From assembly GCF_000092925.1 (NCBI RefSeq), contig NC_014217.1, forward strand, positions 1,736,001 to 1,800,000: DNA of 64,000 nt, read 5' to 3'. A program made the translations under genes and the position numbers. Shown here in pieces: positions 50,335-59,483 of the stretch. Source of the DNA: Ancylobacter novellus DSM 506. Lineage in GTDB: Bacteria > Pseudomonadota > Alphaproteobacteria > Rhizobiales > Xanthobacteraceae. The notes below the pieces were generated by a model, which was not told the origin of the DNA, searched no databases, and saw nothing but the letters and a program-made list of their open reading frames with translations. The stretch's first letter is position 1. Each line of letters starts with the position of its first letter.

Positions 50335-52791
50335 ATGAATGGCGAGGATTTGTGCACATCCCGACCGAGACGGCGCGACAAGTTTTTGTGCGCCGTTCGT
50401 CAAAGTGCTTCACTGGCGGCCGAGCCCCTGCCGCGCGATGACATGGCCGCCATGAATCGAGCCGTCCCCATTTCCATCAATGCCTTTCCCGCCAGCAAGC
50501 AGGAGGCGGCGTGGCGCGAGACGCTGGCCTCCCTCGGGCTCGCCGCGCAGCTCGCGAGCGCGGGCACCTTCCACTTCGGCGAGGTCTCCATCAAGCGTTC
50601 GCCGACGCAGGCGACCTTCGCCCTGCTGCGCTCCAGCGCGCAGAACCTCGCCGCCCTGCCGAAGAGCGAGCCGCAGGTCCTCGTCGGCTTCGTCACCTAT
50701 GGCCGCGGTCACCTCACCGATTCCGGGCGGCGAGCGGCCGAGTTCGCCGATGGCGACGTCTGGGTGTGCGATCCGGCGACCCCTTTCTCGGTGCAGTTCC
50801 GCAACGATTTCGAGCTCCTGCTGCTGCGCCTTCCACGCGAGCGGCTGGTGGGGCGGCTCGGTCGCGCCGCCACCGTGCCGACGCTGGTGGTGGGAGAGAC
50901 CGTCTCAGCGGCTGCCGCTCGCCCGCTGATGCGGGCTCTGGCGGCGCATTTCGCCGAGATGGAGGACGGCGACGTGATGGCCGCCGAGCCGGCGATCACC
51001 GAGCTGGTGCTCTCCGCGCTCCTCGCCGAGGCCCGCCCGGAAGAGGACAACGCCACGCAGGTCCAGGCAGCGCACTTCGCCCGTGTCTGCGCGCAGATCG
51101 AGGCGCGGCTGCGCGAGCCGGAACTCTCGGTCGGCGACGTCGCCGGCGCTGAGGGACTGTCGGCCCGCTACATCCAGCGCCTGTTCGAGGGGCAGGATCG
51201 CTCCTTCTCCGACTATGTACGCCACCGCCGGCTGGAGCGTTGCCGGCTCGACCTCGTCAATCCCCAGCACGCCGACCGCTCCATCGCCGAAATCGGCTTT
51301 CGCTGGGGCTTCGCCGACCAGGCGCATTTCAGCCGCGTATTCAGCGCCGCCTACGGCATCTCGCCGCGCGACTATCGCAAGTCCTCCGGCGCCACCGTCG
51401 AAACACGCTGGACCCGCGGCCGCCCCATGCATTCGGGCTCGCGGCCCGTGCGTCCAGGTCCCGCGCCGGCATTGGTGCCGGCTTCGGAGAGCGGCGGCCT
51501 GCCCGCTCCGGTGCCGCGGGAGGTGGGGGAGCCCGGCCACCATCATCTGCCGGTGTCGCGCGACACCGTGCATTGGGGCTATCTCTCCCGCACCATTCCG
51601 CCGGTGCTTCGCGTGCGCTCCGGTGCCCGCGTCACCGTCGAGACCCTGACCCAGCACGCCTATGACGATCATGAGCGCATGATCGCGGGCGATCCCGGCG
51701 CGGAGAGCGTGTTCCGCTGGACGGGCGACTACAAGGCCGTGGACCGGCGCGGGGCTGGCCCGGTCAACGCCTCCATCTTCGGGCGCGGCGCGGGGGAGGG
51801 CTTCGGCGTCCACATCTGCACGGGGCCGATCTTCGTTCACGGCGCCGAGCCGGGCGATGTGCTGGAGGTCGAGATCCTCGCTCTCAAGCCGCGCCCCAGC
51901 GCCAACCCGGCCCATGCCGGCTCTGCCTTCGGCTCCAACGCGGCGGCGGCCTGGGGCTTCCACCACGACGACATTCTCGACGAGCCGCACAAGCGCGAGG
52001 TCATCACCGTCTACCGCACCGACGCCGCCGGCGAGAGCGGCTATGCGGAAGCGGTCTACTCCTTCCGCTGGGCGCCGCAGACCGACCCGTTCGGCGTCGT
52101 CCACGAAACCATCGACTATCCCGGCGTTCCCGTCGACCACGCGCGGATCGAGAAACGCGAAGCGGTGCTCGCCGGCGCGCGCATCCCCGTGCGCCCGCAT
52201 TTCGGCTTCATCGCCGTGGCGCCACGCGAGACGGACATCGTGGATTCGGTGCCACCGGGCTATTTCGGCGGCAACATCGACAATTGGCGCGCCGGCAAGG
52301 GCGCCTCGGTCTATCTGCCCGTCGCCGTTCCGGGAGCGCTGCTCTCCGTCGGCGACCCGCATCTGGCGCAGGGTGACGGGGAGATCAGCGGCACGGCGCT
52401 GGAATGCTCGCTCACGGGCGAGATCCGGCTTGTCCTGCACAAGCGCGGCGAAACTGACAAGAGCTTCCTCAACGGCCTCGGGGCGCCGCTCATCGAGACG
52501 CCGGATGCCTGGCTGCTGCACGGTTTCAGCTACACCAACTATTTGCGCGAACTCGGCCGCAACGCGCAGTCCGAGGTGTTCAAGCGCTCCTCGCTCAGCA
52601 AGGCTCTGCGCAGCGCGTTTCGCGCCACGCGCAAGTTCCTGATGGAGCGCTACGGGCTCGACGAGGACGAAGCCATCTCGCTGATATCGGTGGCGGTGGA
52701 TTTCGGCGTCACGCAGGTGGCGGACGGCAATTGGGGCGTCCACGCCCGGATCGACAAGGCGATATTCGCGGCACGGCAGCAGGGCCGGTAG
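50335..52791 (+). CDS. AraC-type regulator fused to acetamidase/formamidase (single 818-residue protein)
   Basis: One unbroken frame holds two normally separate proteins. Residues about 45-235 form an AraC-binding-like sensor domain; 247-350 are an AraC HTH pair (LSARYIQRLFEGQDRSFSDY; IGFRWGFADQAHFSRVFSAA). A Pro-rich linker (351-400) leads into a full acetamidase/formamidase at 401-815: SRDTVHWGYLSRTIPPVL, GVHICTGPIFVHGAEPGD, PHFGFIAVAP and VDFGVTQVADG. The enzyme opens amides to acid and ammonia; here it may also sense them. Linker codons show no internal ribosome site, so two products are unlikely. The start is unsure: ATG at 50335 has no good ribosome site; ATGs at 50443 and 50452 are alternatives. 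Confidence 0.88.
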   Translation: MNGEDLCTSRPRRRDKFLCAVRQSASLAAEPLPRDDMAAMNRAVPISINAFPASKQEAAWRETLASLGLAAQLASAGTFHFGEVSIKRSPTQATFALLRSSAQNLAALPKSEPQVLVGFVTYGRGHLTDSGRRAAEFADGDVWVCDPATPFSVQFRNDFELLLLRLPRERLVGRLGRAATVPTLVVGETVSAAAARPLMRALAAHFAEMEDGDVMAAEPAITELVLSALLAEARPEEDNATQVQAAHFARVCAQIEARLREPELSVGDVAGAEGLSARYIQRLFEGQDRSFSDYVRHRRLERCRLDLVNPQHADRSIAEIGFRWGFADQAHFSRVFSAAYGISPRDYRKSSGATVETRWTRGRPMHSGSRPVRPGPAPALVPASESGGLPAPVPREVGEPGHHHLPVSRDTVHWGYLSRTIPPVLRVRSGARVTVETLTQHAYDDHERMIAGDPGAESVFRWTGDYKAVDRRGAGPVNASIFGRGAGEGFGVHICTGPIFVHGAEPGDVLEVEILALKPRPSANPAHAGSAFGSNAAAAWGFHHDDILDEPHKREVITVYRTDAAGESGYAEAVYSFRWAPQTDPFGVVHETIDYPGVPVDHARIEKREAVLAGARIPVRPHFGFIAVAPRETDIVDSVPPGYFGGNIDNWRAGKGASVYLPVAVPGALLSVGDPHLAQGDGEISGTALECSLTGEIRLVLHKRGETDKSFLNGLGAPLIETPDAWLLHGFSYTNYLRELGRNAQSEVFKRSSLSKALRSAFRATRKFLMERYGLDEDEAISLISVAVDFGVTQVADGNWGVHARIDKAIFAARQQGR

Positions 52792-52827
52792 CGACCCAAC
52801 GATCCGCGCCAGTCCAGGCTGCGCCCG

Positions 52828-53733
52828 TCAGTCATCCTGTTCGGATTTCGACACCAGGCGCTGCAGCGTGCTGTGCAGCGTCGGAATGGCCGGATTGGCA
52901 TTGGCCGGCCGCCAGATCGCGTGCAACTCGACGGTCGGCGAGGTCCCTAGCGCCAGAGGGCGCAGCACCACGCCCTCGAAGCCCAGATTGCGGGCGGCGC
53001 GCGGCACCAGCGCCAGCCCGATGCCGGCCTTCACCAGGCCCAGGATGGAATGCACCTGGCTGATATGCTGGACATAGCGCGGCGTTATTCCCGCCGTGGC
53101 GAAAAGCGTCGCCAGAAGGTCGTAGAAATAGCGGGCCTCGTAGGGCGAATAGGTGACCATCGGCTGCCGGTCGAGGTCCGCGAGTTGCACCTCCGGCGCG
53201 TTGGTCAGCGGATGACCGCTTGGGGCCGCCAGCAGCAGCGGCTCGCGGACTACGCAGAGCGAGACGACCTCGCGCCGGTTGAAGGTCGGCCTTACTAGGC
53301 CGACATCGATGAGCCCGGATGTCAGCGACTCGAACTGGTCCGTCGACACCATTTCCTTGAGCACCAAATCGATGCCCGGCGCCGCGGATCGGAAATGGGT
53401 GATGAGGCGCGGCAGGAAATCGTAGCCGGATGCGGCGGTGAAACCGAGCGTGATGGAGCCGACGTCGCCGCTCGCCGTCCGCCTTGCGGCCAGCGCCGCG
53501 CCTTCTGCCAGCCGCAGCAGCCGCCGCGCTTCCGGCAGGAAGCTGTGGCCCGCGCGGGTCAGGCTCACCGAGCGGCTGGTACGCTCCAGCAGCCGAACGT
53601 CGAGCGTATGTTCCAGAAGCTGGATCTGCCGGCTGAGAGGGGGCTGGGTCAGGTTCAGGCGCGCGGCCGCCCGGCCGAAATGCAGCTCTTCGGCGACGGC
53701 AACGAAGCAGCGGAGATGGCTGAGCTCGAACAT
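52828..53733 (-). CDS. LysR-family transcriptional regulator, for tctCBA copy 1
   Basis: 301 residues from the ATG at 53733 (the frame runs on to 53769, without family match). N-terminal HTH: FVAVAEELHFGRAAARLNLTQPPLSRQIQLLE; the ligand-binding half has GFTAASGYDFLPRL and SGLIDVGLVRP. The Q at the end of the HTH (QPPLSRQI) is typical of CatM/BenM-like, acid-sensing LysR proteins. Divergent from tctC with a 144-base gap, so it most likely controls that operon. Confidence 0.92.
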   Translation of the reverse strand: MFELSHLRCFVAVAEELHFGRAAARLNLTQPPLSRQIQLLEHTLDVRLLERTSRSVSLTRAGHSFLPEARRLLRLAEGAALAARRTASGDVGSITLGFTAASGYDFLPRLITHFRSAAPGIDLVLKEMVSTDQFESLTSGLIDVGLVRPTFNRREVVSLCVVREPLLLAAPSGHPLTNAPEVQLADLDRQPMVTYSPYEARYFYDLLATLFATAGITPRYVQHISQVHSILGLVKAGIGLALVPRAARNLGFEGVVLRPLALGTSPTVELHAIWRPANANPAIPTLHSTLQRLVSKSEQDD

Positions 53734-53877
53734 CGATCCAAAAGTGGCATTGATCGATGCTAAGAACAACTCATTGGAGCATAGAATAGCACCTAGATTG
53801 GCGAAGGAGGCAGCGACGCCTCACAATCGCGAAAAGAGGCGCAACGTCGCCATCGCCATTATCTGGAGGTAACGCCA

Positions 53878-54864
53878 ATGAGCCTTCGCCTTCTCAAGGC
53901 GGCCGCGGCCGCTCTCACCCTTTGCGCCTTCGCGCCCGCCATGGCTCCCGGCCCCGCCGCCGCGCAGAGCTTCGATCGCCCGGTGCGCATCGTGGTGCCC
54001 TTCGCGCCCGGCGGCACGTCCGACATTCTCGCCCGCCTCATCGCGCCGAAGCTCTCCGAGGCCGTCGGCCAGCCGGTGGTCGTCGAGAACAAGCCCGGCG
54101 CCGCCGGCAATATCGGCGCCGACGCGGTCGCCAAGGCCCGCCCGGACGGGCACACGCTGCTGCTGATGGATATCGGCTCGCTCGCCATCGCGCCCAGCCT
54201 GTTCTCCGACCTCTCCTATAATGTCGAGACCGACCTCGCCCCGGTCGGCATGGTCATGTTCGGCCCCTATGTGCTGGCGGTGAACCCCTCGGTGCCGGCC
54301 AAGAACGTGTCCGAGCTCGTTGCCTACGCCAAGGCCAATCCGGGCAAGCTGGCAGTCGCGAACTCCGGCGTCGGCGCGCTCAACCACATCACCGCCGTGG
54401 CGCTGGCGCGCGATCTCGGCATCGACTGGAAGAACGTCCCGTATAAGGGCGGCTCGGCCGCCTCGCGCGCCGTCGTCTCCGGCGAGAGCACCGTGATCAT
54501 CAACGGCGCGACCGCGACGCTGCCCTTCGTCACCAACGGCCAGTTGGTCGGCATCGCCGTCACCGGCGACGAGCGGCTGAAAGCGCTGCCGAACGTCGAG
54601 ACGTTCAAGGAGGCGAAGCTGCCGCTGGACGACGCGGGCACCTGGCAGGGCCTGCTCACCAGCGGCAAGACGCCTCCGGAGGTCGTCGCCAAGCTGAATG
54701 CGGAACTGAACAAGATCCTCGCCATGCCGGAGATCCAGTCCAAGATCGCCGAGCAGGGCGGCTCGGTGCGCCCCGGCACGCCGGACGCGGTGAAGACCTG
54801 GCTCACCACCAACATCAAGAGCTGGGGCGACATCGTGCGCGCAGCCGACATCAAGACCAACTGA
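53878..54864 (+). CDS. tctC: tripartite tricarboxylate transporter binding protein TctC, copy 1
   Basis: 328 residues. Signal peptide 1-29. TctC/BugT landmarks: RIVVPFAPGGTSDILARLI, VVENKPGAAGNIGADAVAKA with the conserved Gly-Asn, and a C-terminal GTPDAVKTWLTTNIKSW. GGAGG is eight bases before the ATG. Binds a carboxylic acid in the periplasm and hands it to the TctA-TctB membrane pair. Starts the tctCBA-aldolase operon. Confidence 0.93.
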   Translation: MSLRLLKAAAAALTLCAFAPAMAPGPAAAQSFDRPVRIVVPFAPGGTSDILARLIAPKLSEAVGQPVVVENKPGAAGNIGADAVAKARPDGHTLLLMDIGSLAIAPSLFSDLSYNVETDLAPVGMVMFGPYVLAVNPSVPAKNVSELVAYAKANPGKLAVANSGVGALNHITAVALARDLGIDWKNVPYKGGSAASRAVVSGESTVIINGATATLPFVTNGQLVGIAVTGDERLKALPNVETFKEAKLPLDDAGTWQGLLTSGKTPPEVVAKLNAELNKILAMPEIQSKIAEQGGSVRPGTPDAVKTWLTTNIKSWGDIVRAADIKTN

Positions 54865-54870
54865 CCGCCG

Positions 54871-55329
54871 GTGCGCATCGTGACCCGCCGTCGCTTCGGC
54901 TGGCCGGACCTGCTGTTCGGCGGTTTCCTGATCGTGGTGGCGGCGGGCACTCTCGTCGCCACTCGTAACCTCGTCGGCGGCACGGCCGCCGACATGGGGC
55001 CCGGCTACATGCCGCGGGCCATCGCGCTGATGCTGCTCGCCTTCGGCGTCTTCTTCGCTGTCCGTGGTGTGCTGCGCGGTCCCGTCGGCATCGAGACGGT
55101 GCAGTTGCGGCCGATCCTCGGGGTCGGCGCCGCGGTGGGGGTCTTCGCCCTGCTGATCGAGAGCGGTGGCCTGGCGCTCGCCTCCTTCGCCGCCATCCTC
55201 ATCGCCGCCGTGGCCAGCCGCGAGAGCCGCTTCTTCGAGGTGATCCTCTTCGGGCTCGGCGTCACCGCCGCAGCGGTGCTGCTCTTCGTCAAGGCACTGG
55301 CGCTGCCCGTGTCCATCTGGCCCTGGTGA
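54871..55329 (+). CDS. tctB: tripartite tricarboxylate transporter small subunit TctB, copy 1
   Basis: 152 residues with four membrane spans. GTG start six bases after the tctC stop. ADMGPGYMPRAIALMLLAFGV is the TctB family core. Small membrane partner of TctA. The short gaps to tctC and tctA point to one transcript. Confidence 0.88.
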   Translation: MRIVTRRRFGWPDLLFGGFLIVVAAGTLVATRNLVGGTAADMGPGYMPRAIALMLLAFGVFFAVRGVLRGPVGIETVQLRPILGVGAAVGVFALLIESGGLALASFAAILIAAVASRESRFFEVILFGLGVTAAAVLLFVKALALPVSIWPW

Positions 55330-55345
55330 GCATCGCAGGCGCGCC

Positions 55346-56845
55346 ATGGAACTCTTCGACAATCTTCTCCTCGGCCTTTCGACGGCCCTGCAGCTGAACA
55401 ACCTGATCTACTGCCTGATCGGCGTGGTCATCGGCACGGCGATCGGCGTGCTGCCGGGCATCGGGCCGATCCCGACCGTGGCGCTGCTGCTGCCCTTCAC
55501 CTTCGGGCTCGCGCCGGCCTCGGCGCTGATCATGCTCGCCGGCATCTTCTACGGCGCGCAGTATGGCGGCTCGACCACGGCCATCCTGGTCAACGTGCCC
55601 GGCGAGACCTCCTCGGTCGTCACCTGCCTCGACGGGCACGAAATGGCCAAGCGCGGCCGCGCCGGCCCGGCGCTCGCCATCGCGGCGATCTCCTCCTTCT
55701 TCGCGGGCACGGTCGCCACGGTGGTGATCGCGGTGCTCAGCCTGCCGCTGGCGGCGCTGGCGCTGAAATTCACCGCGGTCGAATATTTCAGCCTGCTGGT
55801 GCTCGGCCTGTTCGCCGCCGTCATCCTCGCCCACGGTTCGGTGGCGAAGTCGCTCGCCATGGTCTTCCTCGGGCTGCTGATCGGCACGGTCGGCATCGAC
55901 GTGAATTCCGGCGTCGCCCGGATGACCTTCGGCATTCCGGCGCTGTCGGACGGGCTGGATTTCGTGCCCGTCGCCATGGGCATGTTCGGCCTCGCCGAGA
56001 TCATCGCCAATCTCGAACGACCGGCGGTCCGGCAGGTGGTGAGCCAGAAGCTGCGCGACCTCATTCCCTCACGCGCCGACCTCCGGGCGGCCTTCCCGGC
56101 CATGCTCCGCGGCACCGTCATCGGCTCGGCTCTCGGCGTGCTGCCGGGCGGCGGTGCGGCGCTGCCGCCCTTCACCGCCTATGCGCTGGAGAAGAAGGTC
56201 GCCAAGGACCCCTCGCGCTTCGGCAAGGGCGCCATCGAGGGCGTCGCCGGGCCGGAGGCGGCCAACAATGCCGGCGCGCAGACCAGCTTCATTCCGCTGC
56301 TCACGCTCGGCATTCCCGCCAACGCCCTGATGGCGCTGATGATCGGCGCGCTGATGATGCAGGGCATCCAGCCCGGCCCGCAGGTGATGACCGAGCAGCC
56401 CGAGCTGGTCTGGGGTGTCATCGCCTCCATGTGGACCGGCAACCTGATGCTGCTCGTCATCAACCTGCCGCTGGTGGGCCTGTGGGTGTCGATGCTGAAG
56501 ATTCCCTACCGGCTGCTCTTCCCCGCCATCGTGCTGTTCTGCTGCATCGGCACCTACGGCATCTCCAACAGCGCCTTTAATGTCTGGCTGATGCTGGGCT
56601 GCGCCGTGGTCGGCTACTTCTTCATCAAGGTCGGCGTCGAGCCGGCGCCGCTGCTGCTTGGGCTCGTGCTCGGGCCGCAGTTGGAGGAGAACTTCCGCCG
56701 CGCCATGCAGCTCTCCGACGGCGACCCGTCGGTGTTCGTCACTCGGCCGATCAGCGCGCTGCTGCTCCTCGTCGTCGCGGTCATGCTGCTCGCCATGCTC
56801 TCGCCCGCCGTGCTGAAGACCCGCGAGCGGGCCCTGGCCGAATAG
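55346..56845 (+). CDS. tctA: tripartite tricarboxylate transporter large subunit TctA, copy 1
   Basis: 499 residues, about ten to twelve membrane spans. Signatures: GVLPGIGPIPTVALLLPFTF near the start and its mirror GVLPGGGAALPPFTAYALEK in the middle, plus YGAQYGGSTTAILVNVPGE. Large, ion-coupled subunit. A second, diverged TctA lies at 61512-63020, facing the other way. Confidence 0.95.
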   Translation: MELFDNLLLGLSTALQLNNLIYCLIGVVIGTAIGVLPGIGPIPTVALLLPFTFGLAPASALIMLAGIFYGAQYGGSTTAILVNVPGETSSVVTCLDGHEMAKRGRAGPALAIAAISSFFAGTVATVVIAVLSLPLAALALKFTAVEYFSLLVLGLFAAVILAHGSVAKSLAMVFLGLLIGTVGIDVNSGVARMTFGIPALSDGLDFVPVAMGMFGLAEIIANLERPAVRQVVSQKLRDLIPSRADLRAAFPAMLRGTVIGSALGVLPGGGAALPPFTAYALEKKVAKDPSRFGKGAIEGVAGPEAANNAGAQTSFIPLLTLGIPANALMALMIGALMMQGIQPGPQVMTEQPELVWGVIASMWTGNLMLLVINLPLVGLWVSMLKIPYRLLFPAIVLFCCIGTYGISNSAFNVWLMLGCAVVGYFFIKVGVEPAPLLLGLVLGPQLEENFRRAMQLSDGDPSVFVTRPISALLLLVVAVMLLAMLSPAVLKTRERALAE

Positions 56846-56896
56846 CGACGCCCGCCTCCCACCCTGTCGTCACTGCCCATTACAAGGACCCTGCCC

Positions 56897-57661
56897 GTGG
56901 ACCTGCCCGTTAACAGCTTCAAGCGCGCCCTGGTGGCCGGCCGTCAGCAGATCGGCTTCTGGAACAGCATGACGAGCCCGACCGCCACCGAGATCCTCGC
57001 CGGCTCCGGCTTCGACTGGCTGATCATCGACGGCGAGCACGCGCCGAACGACGTTCCGGGCGTGCTGTCGCAGATCCACGCCATGATGGAGAACACGACG
57101 CACCCGATCGTGCGCATCCCCGTCAACGACCCCATCGTCTTCAAGCGCTTCCTCGACATCGGCACGCAGACCTTCCTCGTGCCGATGGTCGAGACCGTCG
57201 AGCAGGCGCAGGCGGCGGTGGCGGCGACGCGCTTTCCCCCGCACGGCATACGCGGCTTTGCCGGCGCCGCGCGCGCCTCGCGCTATGGCCGCGTGGCGAA
57301 CTACCATTCCCGCGCGCACGAGGAGCTCTGCATCCTCGTGCAGATCGAGACCCAGCAGGCGCTCGACAACATCGAGGCGATCGCCGCGGTGGAGGGCATA
57401 GACGGGCTCTTCGTCGGGCCGGGCGACCTCTCTTCCGACCTCGGCTATCTCGGCGACCAGGGCAATCCCTACATCGTCGAGCTGATCGAGCGGACGCTGC
57501 ACCGCATCGTCGCCACCGGCAAGCCGGCGGGCATCCTCACCGGCGACGAGGCGCTGGCGCGCCGCTACATGGCGGCCGGCAGCACCTTCACCGCCGTGGG
57601 CATCGACACCGGCACGCTGGCACGCAGCACCGAGGCGATCGCGAAGAAGTTCAAGGCCTGA
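56897..57661 (+). CDS. HpcH/HpaI-family aldolase
   Basis: 254 residues. Class II aldolase of the HpaI/GarL group: GFWNSMTSPTATEILAGSGFDWLIIDGEHAPND, with the Glu/Asp metal region, PMVETVEQAQAAVAATR, and VQIETQQALDNIEAIAAV. Cleaves 4-hydroxy-2-oxo acids to pyruvate plus an aldehyde. GTG start with AAGGA eight bases upstream. Last gene of the tctCBA operon; it probably handles a compound brought in by the transporter. Confidence 0.9.
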   Translation: MDLPVNSFKRALVAGRQQIGFWNSMTSPTATEILAGSGFDWLIIDGEHAPNDVPGVLSQIHAMMENTTHPIVRIPVNDPIVFKRFLDIGTQTFLVPMVETVEQAQAAVAATRFPPHGIRGFAGAARASRYGRVANYHSRAHEELCILVQIETQQALDNIEAIAAVEGIDGLFVGPGDLSSDLGYLGDQGNPYIVELIERTLHRIVATGKPAGILTGDEALARRYMAAGSTFTAVGIDTGTLARSTEAIAKKFKA

Positions 57662-57695
57662 GAGAGGCGGCGCGCGCTCGTGGCGTGAGCGCGCG

Positions 57696-58565
57696 CTACG
57701 CGGCCTTCCGGCCGAGCACCTCGATCAGCACCTCGACGAGGCGGCTGGTGGCGGAGTTCCGCGGCCAGAGCATGCCGATGCGGCGCGGCTCGGCGGGCAG
57801 CGGCAGGCTGAGGCGGACGATCTCGGCGGAATCCGGGGTCGTGCGCGCCCATTCCGGCACCAGCGCGATGCCGAGCCCGTTGGCGACCATCACCGCGATG
57901 GCCTCCAACGAATCCAGCTCCAGCCATTCGCGCGGGGCGATGCCGGCGTCCTGCAGATAGCGGTCGACGACGCGCCCGCCCCAATTGTTGCGGTCGTAGC
58001 GGATGAAGGGGCGCGTCGCGAGCAGCTCGTGCACGTCCTCATGCGCCCAGGCGCGCGGCGCCAGCAGCGTCGTCGCCTCCGAGCGCAGCAGCCGCCAGTC
58101 GAAGGTCTTGAGGATGGGGAAGGGCGGCTCCACCAGCAGCGCGGCGTCGATGCCGCCATCGACGAGCTGCTGGTAGAGCGCCGTCGAGGTGCCGGGCAGC
58201 AGGAACACTTCCACATTGGGCACGCTCTCGCGCAGCCGGCTGAGCGCCGGGGCGAGCAGGCCGGTCAGCGCCGTCGAGACCGCGCCGAGGCGCAGCTCGC
58301 CCGAGGGCGCGTCCTGGGTGGCAAGGATGCGCAGGTGCCGGACATCGGTGAGGATCTGCCGGCTGCGCTCGGCGATGGCGAGGCCCGCCGACGTCGCCTG
58401 CACCCGCCGTCCGGCACGCGCCAGCAGCGCCACGCCGATCTCGTCCTCCAGCGCCTGGATGCGCTGGGCGACGGCGGCCGGCGTGATGCCGAGCCGGCGC
58501 GAGGCCTCGGCCAGCGAGCCATGCTCGATCACGGTCAGGAAGGTCTCGAGGAAGCGGGTTTCCAT
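57696..58565 (-). CDS. LysR-family transcriptional regulator, for the SDR-rraA operon
   Basis: 289 residues from the ATG at 58565. HTH: FLTVIEHGSLAEASRRLGITPAAVAQRIQALEDE. The effector domain contains LGAVSTALTGLLAPAL and EAIAVMVANGLGIALVPEW. Lacks the QPPLS motif of the other LysR protein and is not closely similar to it. Divergent from the SDR gene with a 90-base gap, so it probably controls the SDR-rraA pair. Confidence 0.92.
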   Translation of the reverse strand: METRFLETFLTVIEHGSLAEASRRLGITPAAVAQRIQALEDEIGVALLARAGRRVQATSAGLAIAERSRQILTDVRHLRILATQDAPSGELRLGAVSTALTGLLAPALSRLRESVPNVEVFLLPGTSTALYQQLVDGGIDAALLVEPPFPILKTFDWRLLRSEATTLLAPRAWAHEDVHELLATRPFIRYDRNNWGGRVVDRYLQDAGIAPREWLELDSLEAIAVMVANGLGIALVPEWARTTPDSAEIVRLSLPLPAEPRRIGMLWPRNSATSRLVEVLIEVLGRKAA

Positions 58566-58655
58566 CGAAAGAAAAACTACTGCCTGAAACAAGGAAACGC
58601 CAGTTTCTCTATTCTAGCCATACGGGATAATCCTCCGGAAAAGGGAGGAGACCGC

Positions 58656-59441
58656 GTGGATTTCGGATTGCAGAACAGGACGGCGCTGGTGTTCGGCGCC
58701 GGCGGCGGGTTGGGCGGCGCCATCGCCCGCTCGCTCGCCAAGGAGGGCGCGCGCACCGTCGTCGCCGACATAGACGGGCCGGCGGCGGAGAAGACCGCGG
58801 CGGCGATCACCGAGGCCGGCGGGCAGGCGCTGGCGCTGACCTGGAACATCGCCGACCTCGCCGCCGCCAAGGCGCATCTGGCGGCGATCCGCGCGCACTT
58901 CGGCGAGGTCGACATCCTCGTCAACAATACCGGCGGCCCGCCGCCCACCCCGGCGAGCGGGCAGGGGCCTGAAGTCTGGTCGCGCTATTTCGAGGAAATG
59001 GTGCGCTCGGTGATCGCCGTCACCGACCTCGTCCTGCCCGGCATGCGCGCGCGCAAATGGGGTCGCATCATCACCTCCGCCTCCTCGGGCGTGATCTCGC
59101 CGATCCCCAATCTCGGCATGTCGAACGCGCTGCGGCTCGCTCTCGTCGGCTGGTCGAAGACGCTGGCGCGCGAGATCGGCCGCGACGGCGTCACCGCCAA
59201 CGTCATCGTGCCCGGCCGCATCGCCACCGGCCGCATCGTCTTCCTCGACGAGCAGAAGGCCAAGCGCGAGAACCGCCCGGTCGCCGAGGTGACGGCGGAG
59301 AGCACCGGCTCCATCCCGGTCGGCCGCTATGGCGACCCGCAGGAATATGGCGACACCGTCGCCTTTCTCGCCAGCGCGCGCGCCTCCTACATCACCGGCT
59401 CGGTGATCCGCGTCGACGGCGGCCTCATCCCGAGCATCTGA
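58656..59441 (+). CDS. short-chain dehydrogenase/reductase family protein without Tyr/Lys
   Basis: 261 residues from a GTG with GGGAGGAG upstream. Rossmann loop GAGGGLG (14-20) and NNTGG (90-94) are normal. The catalytic YxxxK is missing: the aligned stretch MSNALRLALVGWSK has S156 where Tyr is expected and R160 where Lys is expected; Ser144 is retained in SASSGV. A divergent SDR type with LSN-like motifs exists in proteobacteria. Either another residue works or the protein is not a classical oxidoreductase. First gene of the SDR-rraA unit. Confidence 0.85.
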   Translation: MDFGLQNRTALVFGAGGGLGGAIARSLAKEGARTVVADIDGPAAEKTAAAITEAGGQALALTWNIADLAAAKAHLAAIRAHFGEVDILVNNTGGPPPTPASGQGPEVWSRYFEEMVRSVIAVTDLVLPGMRARKWGRIITSASSGVISPIPNLGMSNALRLALVGWSKTLAREIGRDGVTANVIVPGRIATGRIVFLDEQKAKRENRPVAEVTAESTGSIPVGRYGDPQEYGDTVAFLASARASYITGSVIRVDGGLIPSI

Positions 59442-59483
59442 CCAAGCATCTGAAAACCAGTCTTCCAGCCAGGAACCGAACCC

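Noticed and set aside
51430..51440. Internal ATG in the linker of the AraC-amidase protein as start of a separate amidase
   Set aside because: No purine-rich ribosome site before it; C-rich sequence precedes it.
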